Source of the DNA: Rhodococcus jostii RHA1
Lineage (GTDB): Bacteria; Actinomycetota; Actinomycetes; Mycobacteriales; Mycobacteriaceae
Length of the DNA stretch: 64,000 nucleotides
Reading direction: 5' to 3'
NCBI RefSeq assembly: GCF_000014565.1
Contig: NC_008270.1
Coordinates: 248,001-312,000, forward strand
Part shown: positions 52,530 to 61,952 of the stretch, in pieces
Numbering within the stretch: the stretch's first letter is position 1
How the letters are laid out: every line of letters begins with the position of its first letter
The notes under the pieces: generated by a model
Databases searched by the model: none
What the model was told of the DNA's origin: nothing
Seen by the model: only the letters and a program-made list of their open reading frames with translations
Program-made: the position numbers and the translations under genes

Positions 52530-54329
52530 TTGGCTCACAACGACTATGACAGTGACGTCCTCGTCGTAGGCGCGGGCCCGATGGGTGCGACGACGGCGTT
52601 GGCCCTGGCCTCGCTAGGCGTGCGCGTGCACATGATCACGCGCTACCGGTGGCTCGCCGACACTCCGCGCGCGCACATTACCAACCAGCGTGCACTGGAG
52701 GTGTTCCGGGATCTCGGGATCGAGGACCGGATGACCTTGCAGGGCTCCGACTGGAGACTGATGGGCGATACGCTGATCACTACCAGCCTGACGGGTCCGG
52801 AGATCGCCCGTATCCGGGCGTGGGGCACCGGCGACCGCAGGATCGGCGATTACCTGGCCGCCAGCCCGGTCGGGATGCTCGACATCCCGCAGCCCAAGCT
52901 GGAGAACGTGCTGGTCTCCGCTGCCGCTGAGCGTGGTGCGACGGTCGGGTTCAACACTGAGTACCTGGGTTTGGAGCAGGACGCCGATGGGGTCACCGCT
53001 TACCTGCGGGACCGGATCAGCGGCGTCGAACGTCCCTGGCGCTGCCGATATCTCGTGGGGGCCGACGGGGCACGCTCAAAGGTCGCCGAAGACATCGGGA
53101 TTCCGATCGAGGGCCACAGCGGTCGAGCGACTACGGCGTACGTACAGTTCACTGCCGATCTGAGCCGCTATGTCGCGCACCGCCCCAGTATTCTCTACTG
53201 GATCATGAACCCGGTCGGAGGCTTCGGTGAGATCGGGCTCGGCCTGCTGCGGGCGGTGCACCCCTGGAATGAGTGGATCGCGGGCTGGGGTCACGACCCG
53301 GCGAATGGCGAGCCCGACTTTTCGACGGACGCGCTGCGGGCGCGGATCCGCGCGCTCGTCGGCGAGCCGCAGCTCGACGTCGAGATCGGCCGGTGCTCCA
53401 CGTGGCAGGTTAACCAGGCCTTCGCAACCCGGCTCTCGGTGGGCCGGGTGTTCTGCGGCGGCGACGCAGTGCACCGGCACCCGCCATCGGGTGGTCTCGG
53501 GTCCAACACCAGCGTGCAGGACGCCCACAATCTTGCCTGGAAACTCGCGCACGTGGTGCGTGGCGTGGCCGACCCAGCGCTGCTCGATTCCTATACCGCA
53601 GAGCGGGTCCCTGTGGCGCAGCAGATCGTCGAACGGGCGAACACCTCACGCGTGGAGTTCCAGGGGATCCGCGACGCCCTCGCGGTGTACGGCGGCGACC
53701 CGCTCCGAGCTGCGACGGCCCTGATGACAGACCCCGGCAAGGACGCCGTCGAGGCCCGCCGGGCGCTCAGCCTCGCTGTGCAGGTGAAGGATTACGAGTT
53801 CAACGCACACGGCATCGAGCTCAACCAGCGTTACAGGTCGGGGGCCGTACTCCCGGATCCGGACGTGCCGCCCGAGGAGTTCGCACGGGACCCGGAGTTG
53901 TACGTGCAGCCCTCGACAAGACCCGGTGCGAAACTGCCACACGCATGGGTGGTGGGCACCGACGGCACCAGGGTGTCCACCCTGGATCTCGTCGGTTCCG
54001 GCCGCTTCGCGGCCGTGACCGGAGTCGCGGGATCAGTCTGGGCCGATGCCGTTGAGGCGCTCGGGTTGGACCACCTGCGGTCGGTCGTCGTCGGAGGACC
54101 CGGTGCGCAGGACGCCTACTTCGAGTGGGCGGAGCGTCGGGAGATTGACGAGGCCGGGGTCCTCCTTGTGCGTCCGGACGGCTACATCGCCTGGCGATAC
54201 GGTCACGTTGCCGACGTCCATGAGGCCGTTCGACTGCTCGGCGCCGCGCTGGCCGCAATTCTTGGCACCACCCCATCCATCACCGGGCGCCCCATCTCCG
54301 GGGACGCCATCCAAGAGGAGCGTTCGTGA
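52530..54329 (+). CDS. FAD-dependent aromatic hydroxylase (MhpA/TfdB-like)
   Basis: 599 aa, the size of large phenol-type monooxygenases. GAGPMG (14-19) begins the FAD-binding Rossmann fold, YLVGADGARSKVAEDIGI is the DG motif, and GRVFCGGDAVHRHPPSGGLG the GD motif contacting FAD. A C-terminal thioredoxin-like domain (about 430-590) follows, as in TfdB and PheA. TTG 52530 is the start, with GGGAGG upstream. It would hydroxylate a phenolic ring next to an existing hydroxyl, preparing a catechol for the extradiol enzyme two genes downstream. Confidence 0.9.
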   Translation: MAHNDYDSDVLVVGAGPMGATTALALASLGVRVHMITRYRWLADTPRAHITNQRALEVFRDLGIEDRMTLQGSDWRLMGDTLITTSLTGPEIARIRAWGTGDRRIGDYLAASPVGMLDIPQPKLENVLVSAAAERGATVGFNTEYLGLEQDADGVTAYLRDRISGVERPWRCRYLVGADGARSKVAEDIGIPIEGHSGRATTAYVQFTADLSRYVAHRPSILYWIMNPVGGFGEIGLGLLRAVHPWNEWIAGWGHDPANGEPDFSTDALRARIRALVGEPQLDVEIGRCSTWQVNQAFATRLSVGRVFCGGDAVHRHPPSGGLGSNTSVQDAHNLAWKLAHVVRGVADPALLDSYTAERVPVAQQIVERANTSRVEFQGIRDALAVYGGDPLRAATALMTDPGKDAVEARRALSLAVQVKDYEFNAHGIELNQRYRSGAVLPDPDVPPEEFARDPELYVQPSTRPGAKLPHAWVVGTDGTRVSTLDLVGSGRFAAVTGVAGSVWADAVEALGLDHLRSVVVGGPGAQDAYFEWAERREIDEAGVLLVRPDGYIAWRYGHVADVHEAVRLLGAALAAILGTTPSITGRPISGDAIQEERS

Positions 54330-55180
54330 AGCTTGTGACTTTCCGCCGTGCGGACCGCGTGTCATTCGGTCGACTGGAAGGAGATGCCGTTATCGACCTC
54401 GGCCCCGTATTCGAGGGCAGATACGCAGGCCTGCGCGACGTGCTCGAGCAGGACGCCCTGGACGAGATCCGGGCCGCGGAGGGAGCGGCGACCCTCGCTC
54501 TCTCCGACCTCGAGTTGCTGCCGCCCATCCCCGACCCGAACAAGATCCTCTGCGCCGGGGTGAACTACCACGCGCACCGCGAGGAGGCCTCACGGGCAGC
54601 CGCGGAGTACCCGACGATCTTCCCGCGCTTTGCGGACTCGCAGGTCGCCCACGGGGGGCCACTGCTGCGGCCGGCGGAGACTGCGCGCTTCGATTACGAG
54701 GGCGAGCTGGCGGTGGTCATCGGCCGCGGTGGTAGGCGTATCCCGGCGGAAAAGGCTTTCGACCACGTCGCGGGATATTCTTGCTACAACGACGGAAGTG
54801 TCCGGGACTGGCAGCGGCACACTGCCCAGTGGCTGCCGGGCAAGACCTTCCCGGCTACCGGAGGCTTCGGCCCGGCGCTGGTCACCGCCGACGAAGTGGG
54901 CGATCCGAGCCGGTTACAGTTGACGACGCGGGTGAACGCAGAGGAGCGGCAGTCCGCATCGGTCGCCGACCTGATCTTCGACATCCCCGCCCTGATCGCC
55001 TACATCTCGACCTTCACCCCGCTCGCTCCGGGCGATGTGATTGTCTCCGGGACCCCGGGCGGGGTTGGTCTGTTTCGAGACCCGCCGGTCTTCCTGAAGC
55101 CCGGGGACGTCGTTGAGGTCGACATCCCGGGCGTGGGGCTGCTGGTCAACACGGTTGCCGACGACGTCGTGGACGGTTGA
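54326..55180 (+). CDS. Fumarylacetoacetate hydrolase (FAH) family protein
   Basis: 284 aa. ILCAGVNYHAHREEA opens the catalytic domain. FDYEGELAVVIGRGGR carries the metal-binding Glu-x-Glu, and GYSCYNDGSVRDWQR the conserved Asp/Arg region. DVIVSGTPGGVG is the hallmark C-terminal loop. Such enzymes hydrolyse, decarboxylate or isomerise ring-cleavage products. GTG overlaps the hydroxylase stop (GTGA), so the pair is translationally coupled. It likely acts right after the extradiol dioxygenase. Confidence 0.9.
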   Translation: MKLVTFRRADRVSFGRLEGDAVIDLGPVFEGRYAGLRDVLEQDALDEIRAAEGAATLALSDLELLPPIPDPNKILCAGVNYHAHREEASRAAAEYPTIFPRFADSQVAHGGPLLRPAETARFDYEGELAVVIGRGGRRIPAEKAFDHVAGYSCYNDGSVRDWQRHTAQWLPGKTFPATGGFGPALVTADEVGDPSRLQLTTRVNAEERQSASVADLIFDIPALIAYISTFTPLAPGDVIVSGTPGGVGLFRDPPVFLKPGDVVEVDIPGVGLLVNTVADDVVDG

Positions 55181-55184
55181 GCCG

Positions 55185-56117
55185 ATGGGACTGCACACCC
55201 TTCGTAAAATCGTCCTCGGTGCGCCGAACGTCGAGGAGGCCGCAGGGTTCTACACCGAGTTCGGCTTGACCCCATTGGGTGAGGGCCGCTTCGCCTCCGC
55301 CGACGGGGGTGAGCAACTCCAGCTCGTCACCCGGCCAACGCGCCGGCTCGTGGCCGTCACCATCGGGGTTGACGATCGCGACGACCTGTTCCGTGCCCAG
55401 GCAGACCTGGCCCGACAGGGGTTCGATTCCACCGTCGAGGGGCAGCGGTTGACCGCCGTCGAGCCCGTCACCGGTGTAACCACCCGACTGGAAGTCGAAG
55501 CCCCCATCACGGTGCCCCCGCCCGAGCAGCCTGCCGTGGAGTACAACGCGCCCGGCCGGATCATCCGCACCAACGCGCGGGCGCTGCCGTTGGACCGCAA
55601 GGACGACGTGCGCCCTCGCAAGCTCGGTCACGTCGTGCTCGGATCCACTGATCTCGAGACTTCGATGCGGTTCTTCCGGGACGGCATCGGGTTCAAGGTC
55701 AGCGACATGATCCAGGGCCGCGGTTCGTTCATGCGTTGCTCCACCGACCACCACAACCTGCTGGTGCAAAACACCCCAGTCAATTTCGTACACCACAGTT
55801 CCTGGCAGGTCGACGACGTCGACGAAGTCGGCCGGGGTGCGTCCCGGCTGCTCGAGGCGGATCCAAACCGCCACGTATGGGGTCTCGGACGCCACCACAT
55901 CGGCTCGAACTTCTTCTGGTATCTCAGGGACCCCTCGGGCACGTTCGCGGAGTACTACAGCGACCTCGACACGATCCTCGAAGACGAGCTGTGGTCGCCG
56001 GAGGTCTTCGAAGGCAAGCTCGCCCGTTACAACTGGGGCCCGCCACCCCCGCCGTCCTTCATCCGACCGGACGACCTGGCCGAGATCATGGCCGGCGCCC
56101 ACACACCGGGCGGGTGA
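55185..56117 (+). CDS. Type I extradiol dioxygenase (VOC superfamily)
   Basis: 310 aa with two vicinal-oxygen-chelate modules. The C-terminal module has metal ligands consistent with BphC-type enzymes: His149 (GHVVLGS), His203 or His204 (FVHHSSW) and Glu256 (FAEYYSD). Second-shell HH (237-238, GLGRHHIGSN) and Tyr257 are also in place. It should cleave a catechol meta to the hydroxyls using Fe(II) and O2. ATG 55185 follows the FAH stop by 4 nt. Confidence 0.9.
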   Translation: MGLHTLRKIVLGAPNVEEAAGFYTEFGLTPLGEGRFASADGGEQLQLVTRPTRRLVAVTIGVDDRDDLFRAQADLARQGFDSTVEGQRLTAVEPVTGVTTRLEVEAPITVPPPEQPAVEYNAPGRIIRTNARALPLDRKDDVRPRKLGHVVLGSTDLETSMRFFRDGIGFKVSDMIQGRGSFMRCSTDHHNLLVQNTPVNFVHHSSWQVDDVDEVGRGASRLLEADPNRHVWGLGRHHIGSNFFWYLRDPSGTFAEYYSDLDTILEDELWSPEVFEGKLARYNWGPPPPPSFIRPDDLAEIMAGAHTPGG

Positions 56118-56983
56118 GGGCGACGGCCCCCGTTCGGCAGGCGCGGTACGAGAACCTGGAACTCGCCACGCGCGGCGAGGTCGCCGTACTCAAGTTGGCC
56201 CGACCCACGCGGCGCAACGCTTGGACCATGCCGATGGTTCACGAAACCAGCCACGCCCTGGCCGCGTGCGACGCCGACGACGCGGTCCGGGCTGTCGTGA
56301 TCACCGGCTCGGGTGACAGCTTCTCGGTAGGCGCCGACCTGAGTGAGGGCTCCATCAGCAGCCCCGGCTCGGACGAGGACCCGATCGAGGTGATGCGCTC
56401 GATCGTCACTCCGCGAGACGTGCGCAAGCCAGTCATCGCCGCGATCAACGGCGACGCGATCGGCATAGGGGTGACCCTGAGCCTGTTGTGCGACGTCCGC
56501 GTGATAGCCCGCGACGCTCGCCTCGCCACGCCGATGACGCGGCTCGGTGTGATCCCCGAAATGGGTGCCCACTGGAGCCTCGCCCGGATCGCTGGGTGGG
56601 GGGTCGCACACGATCTGCTGCTGACCGGACGGCGAATCGACGGCGAGGAGGCCGTACGGCTAGGCGTGTGCGGCGAGGCGGTGGACCGGGACCGAGTCCT
56701 CGAGCGCGCGTTGGAGATCGCAGAGGACATCGCCCGGCACACCGCGCCGCGGGCGGTGGCAGTCAGCAAGTACCTGCTGCAGAAAGCCGAGTGGACCGGT
56801 TTCACCGAGCTCCGGGCCGAAGAGACCGAGCTGTTTGCGCGGGTTGCGGACGAGCCGGATGCTGAGGAAGGCGTCGCCGCCTTCCTCGAGCGGCGACCCC
56901 CCCGGTGGTCCGGGCGGGCGTCGGCCGAGCCGACCTGGCAAGCGCCGGGACCACACGACATCGAAGAAGATGAGGAGTTCTGA
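56114..56983 (+). CDS. Enoyl-CoA hydratase/isomerase family protein
   Basis: 289 aa. GDSFSVGADLSEGS and IAAINGDAIGIGVTLSLLCD form the oxyanion hole, and LGVIPEMGAHWSL carries a Glu in the catalytic position. GTG 56114 overlaps the dioxygenase stop (GTGA). It would hydrate or isomerise an unsaturated acyl-CoA. Confidence 0.88.
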   Translation: MRATAPVRQARYENLELATRGEVAVLKLARPTRRNAWTMPMVHETSHALAACDADDAVRAVVITGSGDSFSVGADLSEGSISSPGSDEDPIEVMRSIVTPRDVRKPVIAAINGDAIGIGVTLSLLCDVRVIARDARLATPMTRLGVIPEMGAHWSLARIAGWGVAHDLLLTGRRIDGEEAVRLGVCGEAVDRDRVLERALEIAEDIARHTAPRAVAVSKYLLQKAEWTGFTELRAEETELFARVADEPDAEEGVAAFLERRPPRWSGRASAEPTWQAPGPHDIEEDEEF

Positions 56984-57750
56984 TGGAGATCAAGGGTAAG
57001 AAGGCGATTGTGCTCGGCGGAGCCTCCGGCATGGGCCGGGCCTCGGCGGAGCAGTTGGCTGCCCGTGGGGCGCAGGTCATAGTGCTGGATCGAGAGCAGT
57101 CGGCCGGGGCGGAGGTCGCAAGGGACTTCGGCGGCGGGTTCCTGCCCGTCGACGTACTCGACTTCGAGGGCACGGAGGCGGTGTTGGCCCAGGCGGTCGA
57201 GCAGCTCGATGGGCTACATATCACGGTGACCACCGCGGGCGGAGGCGGAGCGGAACGCACGTTCGGCAAGCAGGGCCCGCACAGCCTGGAGCACTTCCGA
57301 CGGACGCTCGACCTGAACACCGTGGCTACGTTCAACATCAGCAGGCTCGCGGCCGCGCACATGTCAGTCAACGAGCCGGAGGACGTCGACACCCCCGAGC
57401 GGGGGGTCATCATCAACACGGCGTCGATCGCGGCGTTCGAAGGGCAGATCGGGCAGGTCGCCTACACCGCGTCCAAAGCGGCCATTGCGGGGATGACCCT
57501 GACAATGGCTCGCGATCTCGGGTCGCTCGGTATCCGGGTGCTGTCCATCGCACCGAGTCTGTTCCTCACCGGCGCCACCGCCGAGGTGCCGGACGAGATG
57601 GCCGAGACGCTGGTCAAGGACGCGGCGTTCCCGAAGCGGATGGGGAAGCCGGACGAGTACGCGAAGCTGGCCGTCGCCATCGTCGAAAACCCCATGCTCA
57701 ACGGCCAGTGCATTCGGCTCGACGCCGGGCAGCGGTTCGGCCCCCGCTGA
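56983..57750 (+). CDS. SDR, probable 3-hydroxyacyl-CoA dehydrogenase
   Basis: 255 aa. LGGASGMGRASAEQL (cofactor), TTAGGGGAERTFG, INTASIAAFEGQIGQVAY with TASK (YxxxK) are present. The 10-residue insertion around VNEPEDVDTPERG matches type II 3-hydroxyacyl-CoA dehydrogenases (HSD17B10-like). Stop and start share bases (TGATG) with the preceding hydratase. It fits the third step of a beta-oxidation turn. Confidence 0.9.
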   Translation: MEIKGKKAIVLGGASGMGRASAEQLAARGAQVIVLDREQSAGAEVARDFGGGFLPVDVLDFEGTEAVLAQAVEQLDGLHITVTTAGGGGAERTFGKQGPHSLEHFRRTLDLNTVATFNISRLAAAHMSVNEPEDVDTPERGVIINTASIAAFEGQIGQVAYTASKAAIAGMTLTMARDLGSLGIRVLSIAPSLFLTGATAEVPDEMAETLVKDAAFPKRMGKPDEYAKLAVAIVENPMLNGQCIRLDAGQRFGPR

Positions 57751-57808
57751 GCCCTCACCTCTCACCACCCGCCTCGGCTGAACACGAGGCTCGACCGAAA
57801 GGCTCTCC

Positions 57809-58978
57809 ATGCCCGAGGCAGTGATCATCGACGCCGTGCGCACCCCGATCGGCAAGCGCAAGGGGGCGCTTGCAGACATCCATCCCGAGGATCTCTCGGC
57901 ATACGTATTACGTGCGCTGGTCGAGCGCGCCGGTGTCGATCCCGTAGTAGTCGACGACGTCATCTGGGGATGTGTAAGCCAACTCGGCGAGCAAAGCATC
58001 CAGATCGGCCGCAGCGCCGTACTGGCTGCAGGCTTCCCGGAGTCCGTACCCGGAGTGACGGTTAACCGAGCCTGTGGCTCGAGCCAGCAGTCCGTCGACT
58101 TCGCCGCGGCTCTCGTGCGGTCCGGTCACGACGACGTCGTGATTGCGGGCGGCGTGGAGTCGATGACCCGGGTCCCGATGGGGCTCGGCGCGGACCTGGG
58201 ACGCCCGTACGGCACGCAGTTGCGCGCCCGGTACGCCCAGGATTTGGGATCGGGGGAGTTCCCGGACGGGGAGTTCCACCAGGGCATCGGGGCCGAGCGG
58301 ATTGCCCGCAAGGCGGGGCTGGACCGGCGCAGGCTGGACGAGTACTCGGCGCGTTCGCATGCGCTCGCGAAGGAAGCGACGGACGCAGGCGCGTTCGCAG
58401 GTCAGCTCGTCCGGATCCCGAGCCTGCCGGGTTTCACCGCCGACGAGGGCATTCGTCCCGGCACCACGCCGGAGACGCTGGCGGGTCTCAAACCTGCCTT
58501 CACCGAGGACGGGCTGGTTCACGCGGGCAACTCCTCGCAGATCTCCGATGGCGCATCGGCCGTGCTGGTCACAACACCTGAGCGGGCCGCCGAACTGGGG
58601 GTGACTCCGATCGCGCGCTATCACACCGGTGCGGTGAGCGCGGCGAACCCGCTGGACATGCTCAGCGGGCCGATCCCGGCCACGCACAAGGTGCTCAAAC
58701 GGTCCGGGCTCTCGATCGCCGACATCGGGGTGTTCGAGGTCAACGAGGCCTTCGCGCCGGTCCCGCTGGTCTGGCAGGCGGAGTTCGGCGTCGCGGACGA
58801 GCTGCTCAACCCGCTGGGCGGGGCGATCGCGGTCGGACATCCGATGGGAGCGTCGGGCACGATTCTGCTCACCCGGATGCTGAACCATATGCGCGACAAA
58901 GGGATCCGTTACGGGCTGCAGACGATGTGCGAGGCGAGCGGAACTGCCAACGCCACCATCGTCGAGCTGTTGGACTAA
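57809..58978 (+). CDS. Acetyl-CoA acetyltransferase/thiolase
   Basis: 389 aa. Nucleophile Cys89 (NRACGSSQQ), VNEAFAPVP with GHPMGASG (His), and a second Cys in TMCEASGTA are all present, so it is a complete degradative-type thiolase. It would release acetyl-CoA or propionyl-CoA after the hydratase and dehydrogenase steps encoded just upstream. GAAAGG precedes the ATG. Confidence 0.92.
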   Translation: MPEAVIIDAVRTPIGKRKGALADIHPEDLSAYVLRALVERAGVDPVVVDDVIWGCVSQLGEQSIQIGRSAVLAAGFPESVPGVTVNRACGSSQQSVDFAAALVRSGHDDVVIAGGVESMTRVPMGLGADLGRPYGTQLRARYAQDLGSGEFPDGEFHQGIGAERIARKAGLDRRRLDEYSARSHALAKEATDAGAFAGQLVRIPSLPGFTADEGIRPGTTPETLAGLKPAFTEDGLVHAGNSSQISDGASAVLVTTPERAAELGVTPIARYHTGAVSAANPLDMLSGPIPATHKVLKRSGLSIADIGVFEVNEAFAPVPLVWQAEFGVADELLNPLGGAIAVGHPMGASGTILLTRMLNHMRDKGIRYGLQTMCEASGTANATIVELLD

Positions 58979-59009
58979 ATCGTCGAGTCACTGGACTGAG
59001 AGGACTGAT

Positions 59010-59774
59010 ATGTCGGACGAGGTACTGGTCGAGCGCCGCGGCGCGGTTCAGGTCATCACCATCAACCGCCCGGAGGCGAAGAACGCGCTGAATTTGGCGG
59101 TCGCCGAGGGCATCGCGGCGGCGGTGGATGAGCTCGATGAGTCGGACGAGCTGCGGGTTGGGGTGCTGACCGGCGCCGGTGGGGTCTTTTCGGCCGGGAT
59201 GGATCTCAAGGCATTTCTGCGCGGCGAGTCCCCGGCGATTGAAGGTCGAGGTCTGTGCGGGATTACCCAGTCCACCCCACGCAAGCCGCTGATCGGTGCG
59301 GTCGAGGGGTGGGCTCTGGCCGGCGGCTTCGAGTTGCTGCTAGCGTGCGACCTCATTGTCGCGGCGCAGACCGCGCGGTTCGGGGTCCCCGAGGTGAAGC
59401 GGTCGCTGGTGGCCGGTGGGGGAGCGGCCCTGCTGCTGCCGCGGCGGCTGCCCTACGCCGTGGCGCTCGAGCTGCTGCTGACCGGTGAGCCCTTCTCTGC
59501 TGAGCGCGCCGCGGCGGTGGGACTTGTCAACCGGGTCACGGAGTCCGGCGCGGCGCTGAAGGCCGCGGTCGACATGGCGACCGCTATCGCCAAGAACGGT
59601 CCACTCGCCGTCGCGGCCACGAAAGAGATCGCACAAAAGACCACGGACTGGGCCCTGGCCGAGGGCTGGCAGGAGCAGGCCACGATCATGGGCCCCGTGT
59701 TCGCCTCGGAGGACGCGAAGGAGGGGGCCACCGCGTTTGCCGAGAAGCGCGAACCAGTATGGCGCGGCCGGTGA
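59010..59774 (+). CDS. Enoyl-CoA hydratase (EchA-like)
   Basis: 254 aa. GVFSAGMDLKAFLRG and IGAVEGWALAGGFELLLACD are the crotonase oxyanion-hole blocks. FGVPEVKRSLVAGGGAALLL holds the second catalytic Glu region, and the protein ends with the usual DAKEGATAFAEKREPVW tail. It is the third hydratase-like protein of the operon and the last gene before IS debris. GAGAGGA precedes ATG 59010. Confidence 0.9.
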   Translation: MSDEVLVERRGAVQVITINRPEAKNALNLAVAEGIAAAVDELDESDELRVGVLTGAGGVFSAGMDLKAFLRGESPAIEGRGLCGITQSTPRKPLIGAVEGWALAGGFELLLACDLIVAAQTARFGVPEVKRSLVAGGGAALLLPRRLPYAVALELLLTGEPFSAERAAAVGLVNRVTESGAALKAAVDMATAIAKNGPLAVAATKEIAQKTTDWALAEGWQEQATIMGPVFASEDAKEGATAFAEKREPVWRGR

Positions 59775-60001
59775 ATCACCGTTTCACTACTTCGACATCG
59801 AACTAGGCGTACCGCTCCCGCTCCGCTGTCGTGGTCCCGGGCCAAACGTTCGCCCACTGAATGAGACTGTCATGGATTCACCTTCCGCTCTGCACACAGA
59901 CTCGGGTGGTTCTTTGCCGTTCTCACGCGCTCGGCGGTGAGAACATGACTCTCGCGTGTGTCGCGCCTCGGGATTACTGAGCCGACTGGAGATGGCGGCC
60001 A

Positions 60002-60180
60002 ATGGCCGCGAGGATACAGCCAGATGAGCTGCTGGAGCGAGTGTTCCGGCTCGTGCTCGGACGCGAAGACCGACCCGGACGGCCGGTGCGGAAACGTCTG
60101 TCGGGGTATAGGTGAGCAGCTGGGGATCAACTCGGCATCGGTACGGGCTGGGTCAACCACTCCGAAATCGTTTCTACGCC
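60002..60180 (+). pseudogene. IS3-family OrfA remnant
   Basis: PDELLERVFRLVLGREDRPG, then in other frames GNVCRGIGEQLGINSASVR and GWVNHSEI, follow the order of an OrfA helix-turn-helix protein. There are two frame changes and no downstream OrfB. Confidence 0.55.
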
Positions 60181-60239
60181 GGGCCGGACATCACAAGCAG
60201 CCCCGTCGGCTCGCAGAACACTAGTGCCAGAATCGCAGA

Positions 60240-61470
60240 TCGTCGCGGTTCAACGCCATTCCCGAATCTGCTTCGGTCTTCTTCGTCGCGAAAGTGACCA
60301 TCACGATGTCCATTTGATGGACGAGGGTGGGCGAGGGCTGGCATCGCGGCGGCTCCCCGAGGGGCCGGCCGGCATCCGGCAGCTGCACGAGCTGGTAGCC
60401 AGCCACGCCGAAGAGGCAGGTCAGGTCGTGGTCGGAATCGAAACCGACGCGGCCTGTAGGTGCAGGCGCTGACCACCGCCTGCTATCAGGTCTACGCGAT
60501 CAATCCCCTCGCGGTCGCGCGCTACCGCGACGCCACCACGTCTCCGGCGCGAAATCCGACCCCGGTGACGCCAGGCTGCTCGCGGACCTGGTACGCACCG
60601 ACCGGAAAAATCACCGGCCGATCGCCGGAGACAGCCCGGACGTGGAGGCGATCAAGGTCCTCGCCCGCCCGCGGACACCAGAACCTGATCTGGTCCCGCA
60701 CCAGGCAGACCAATGCGCTGCGTTCGGCGCTGCGCGAGTACTACCCGGCTGCGCTGGAGGTGTTCGACGACCTGCACGACCGCGACACCCTGGCCGCACT
60801 CGGTCGCGCCCAGACTCCCGCCGAGGCCGCGCACCTAACCCTGCCGGCGATCCAATCCGACCTCAAAAAGGCTGGTAGGCAACGAAATATCGACGGTCGG
60901 GCCCGCGAAATCCAGGCCGGACTGCGGGCCGAGCACCTGCCGCGCCGGCGCCGGTCTCTGCCACGTTCGCCGTCACCACCAGAGCAGCGGTCGGTCTCAT
61001 CGTCGAGTTGAACCGGCAGATCGCCTAACTCGAGACCACACTGGCAACACATTTTGAGGCACACCCGGACGCCGACATCTACCGCTCCCTGCCAGGACTT
61101 GGTGTCATCCTTGGCGCCCGGGTGCTCGGTGAGTTCTTCGGACGTCCCCGATCGCTACACCACCGCCAAGTCCCGCAGAAACTACGCCGGGCCCTCGCCG
61201 TTGACGGTCGCGTCGGGCAAGAAACGCGCGGTGCTTTCCCGGCACGTCCGCAACCAGCGCCTCTATGATGCGGTCGTTCAATGGGCGTTCTGCGCATTAT
61301 CGTTCAGTCCCGGTGCCCGCGAATTCTACGACCAGCGACCCGACGCCGGCGACCTGCACCACCAAGCGGTCCGCGCCCTCGGCAACCGCCTCGTCGGCAT
61401 CCTCCACGGCTGCCTCCGCCACCACACCCACTACGACGAACACATCGCCCGCATCGCCCAAGCTGCTTGA
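60240..61470 (+). pseudogene. Second degenerate IS110-family transposase
   Basis: HHDVHLMDEGGRGLASRRLP, VVVGIETD, YQVYAINPLAVARYRD, ALREYYPAALEVFDDLHDRD, PDADIYRSLPGLGVILGARV, ASGKKRAVLSRHVRNQRLYD and ALGNRLVGILHGCLRHHTHY appear in the correct order. They are spread over all three frames with stops between. This copy is more complete than the one at 2.7-3.8 kb but equally dead. Its right end has cut the adjacent phosphotransferase gene. Confidence 0.8.
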
Positions 61471-61474
61471 CAAC

Positions 61475-61696
61475 TTACGGCCCTGGGATGTCTAACCTGT
61501 CGCTCCAGGAACCACTCCGGCCTGCCGAGGCCCTCGAGCCCGCGGGCGCCGCAGCAACCACCGCGCCCCCACGGCTCACCACGAAGAGGGCGTTGGCGAC
61601 GCCGACTCCCTCCCCGATCCGGGTGAGCTCGAGCAGACCGGCACCGGGCAGGCGATCGCCGACCCACTCGGTCAAACGTTCGGAATCAACAATCAC
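61475..61696 (-). pseudogene. N-terminal fragment of a phosphotransferase (APH-like)
   Basis: MIVDSERLTEWVGDRLPGAG and LLELTRIGEGVGVANALFVV match the first 45 residues of the aminoglycoside-phosphotransferase-like kinases often found beside acyl-CoA dehydrogenases. The next residues (AAAPAGSRASAGRSG) are out of frame with the family, and the gene ends at the IS110 boundary. The rest of the kinase has been lost. Confidence 0.6.
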
Positions 61697-61952
61697 GGAC
61701 TGCGCAAGGGGAATCTGTCACCCCGACCCCATGATGTTCGGTCTGACACAGTGGGCCGATAGTGTTCTTTAGAGAGGTCTCTGCGCAAAAAGTGAGGCTT
61801 GCCACATCTACATGCGTGACGCATACTGCTATCGAATCGATCGATGGTGTACTCAGGACCAAGTTTCGGTGTGACCCGACGATGAGTCCTGATGACGGCG
61901 ATGCGCCCGGTTATCGGTACGACCCCTCAGCAAAAGCCAAGGAGTACGAGCA

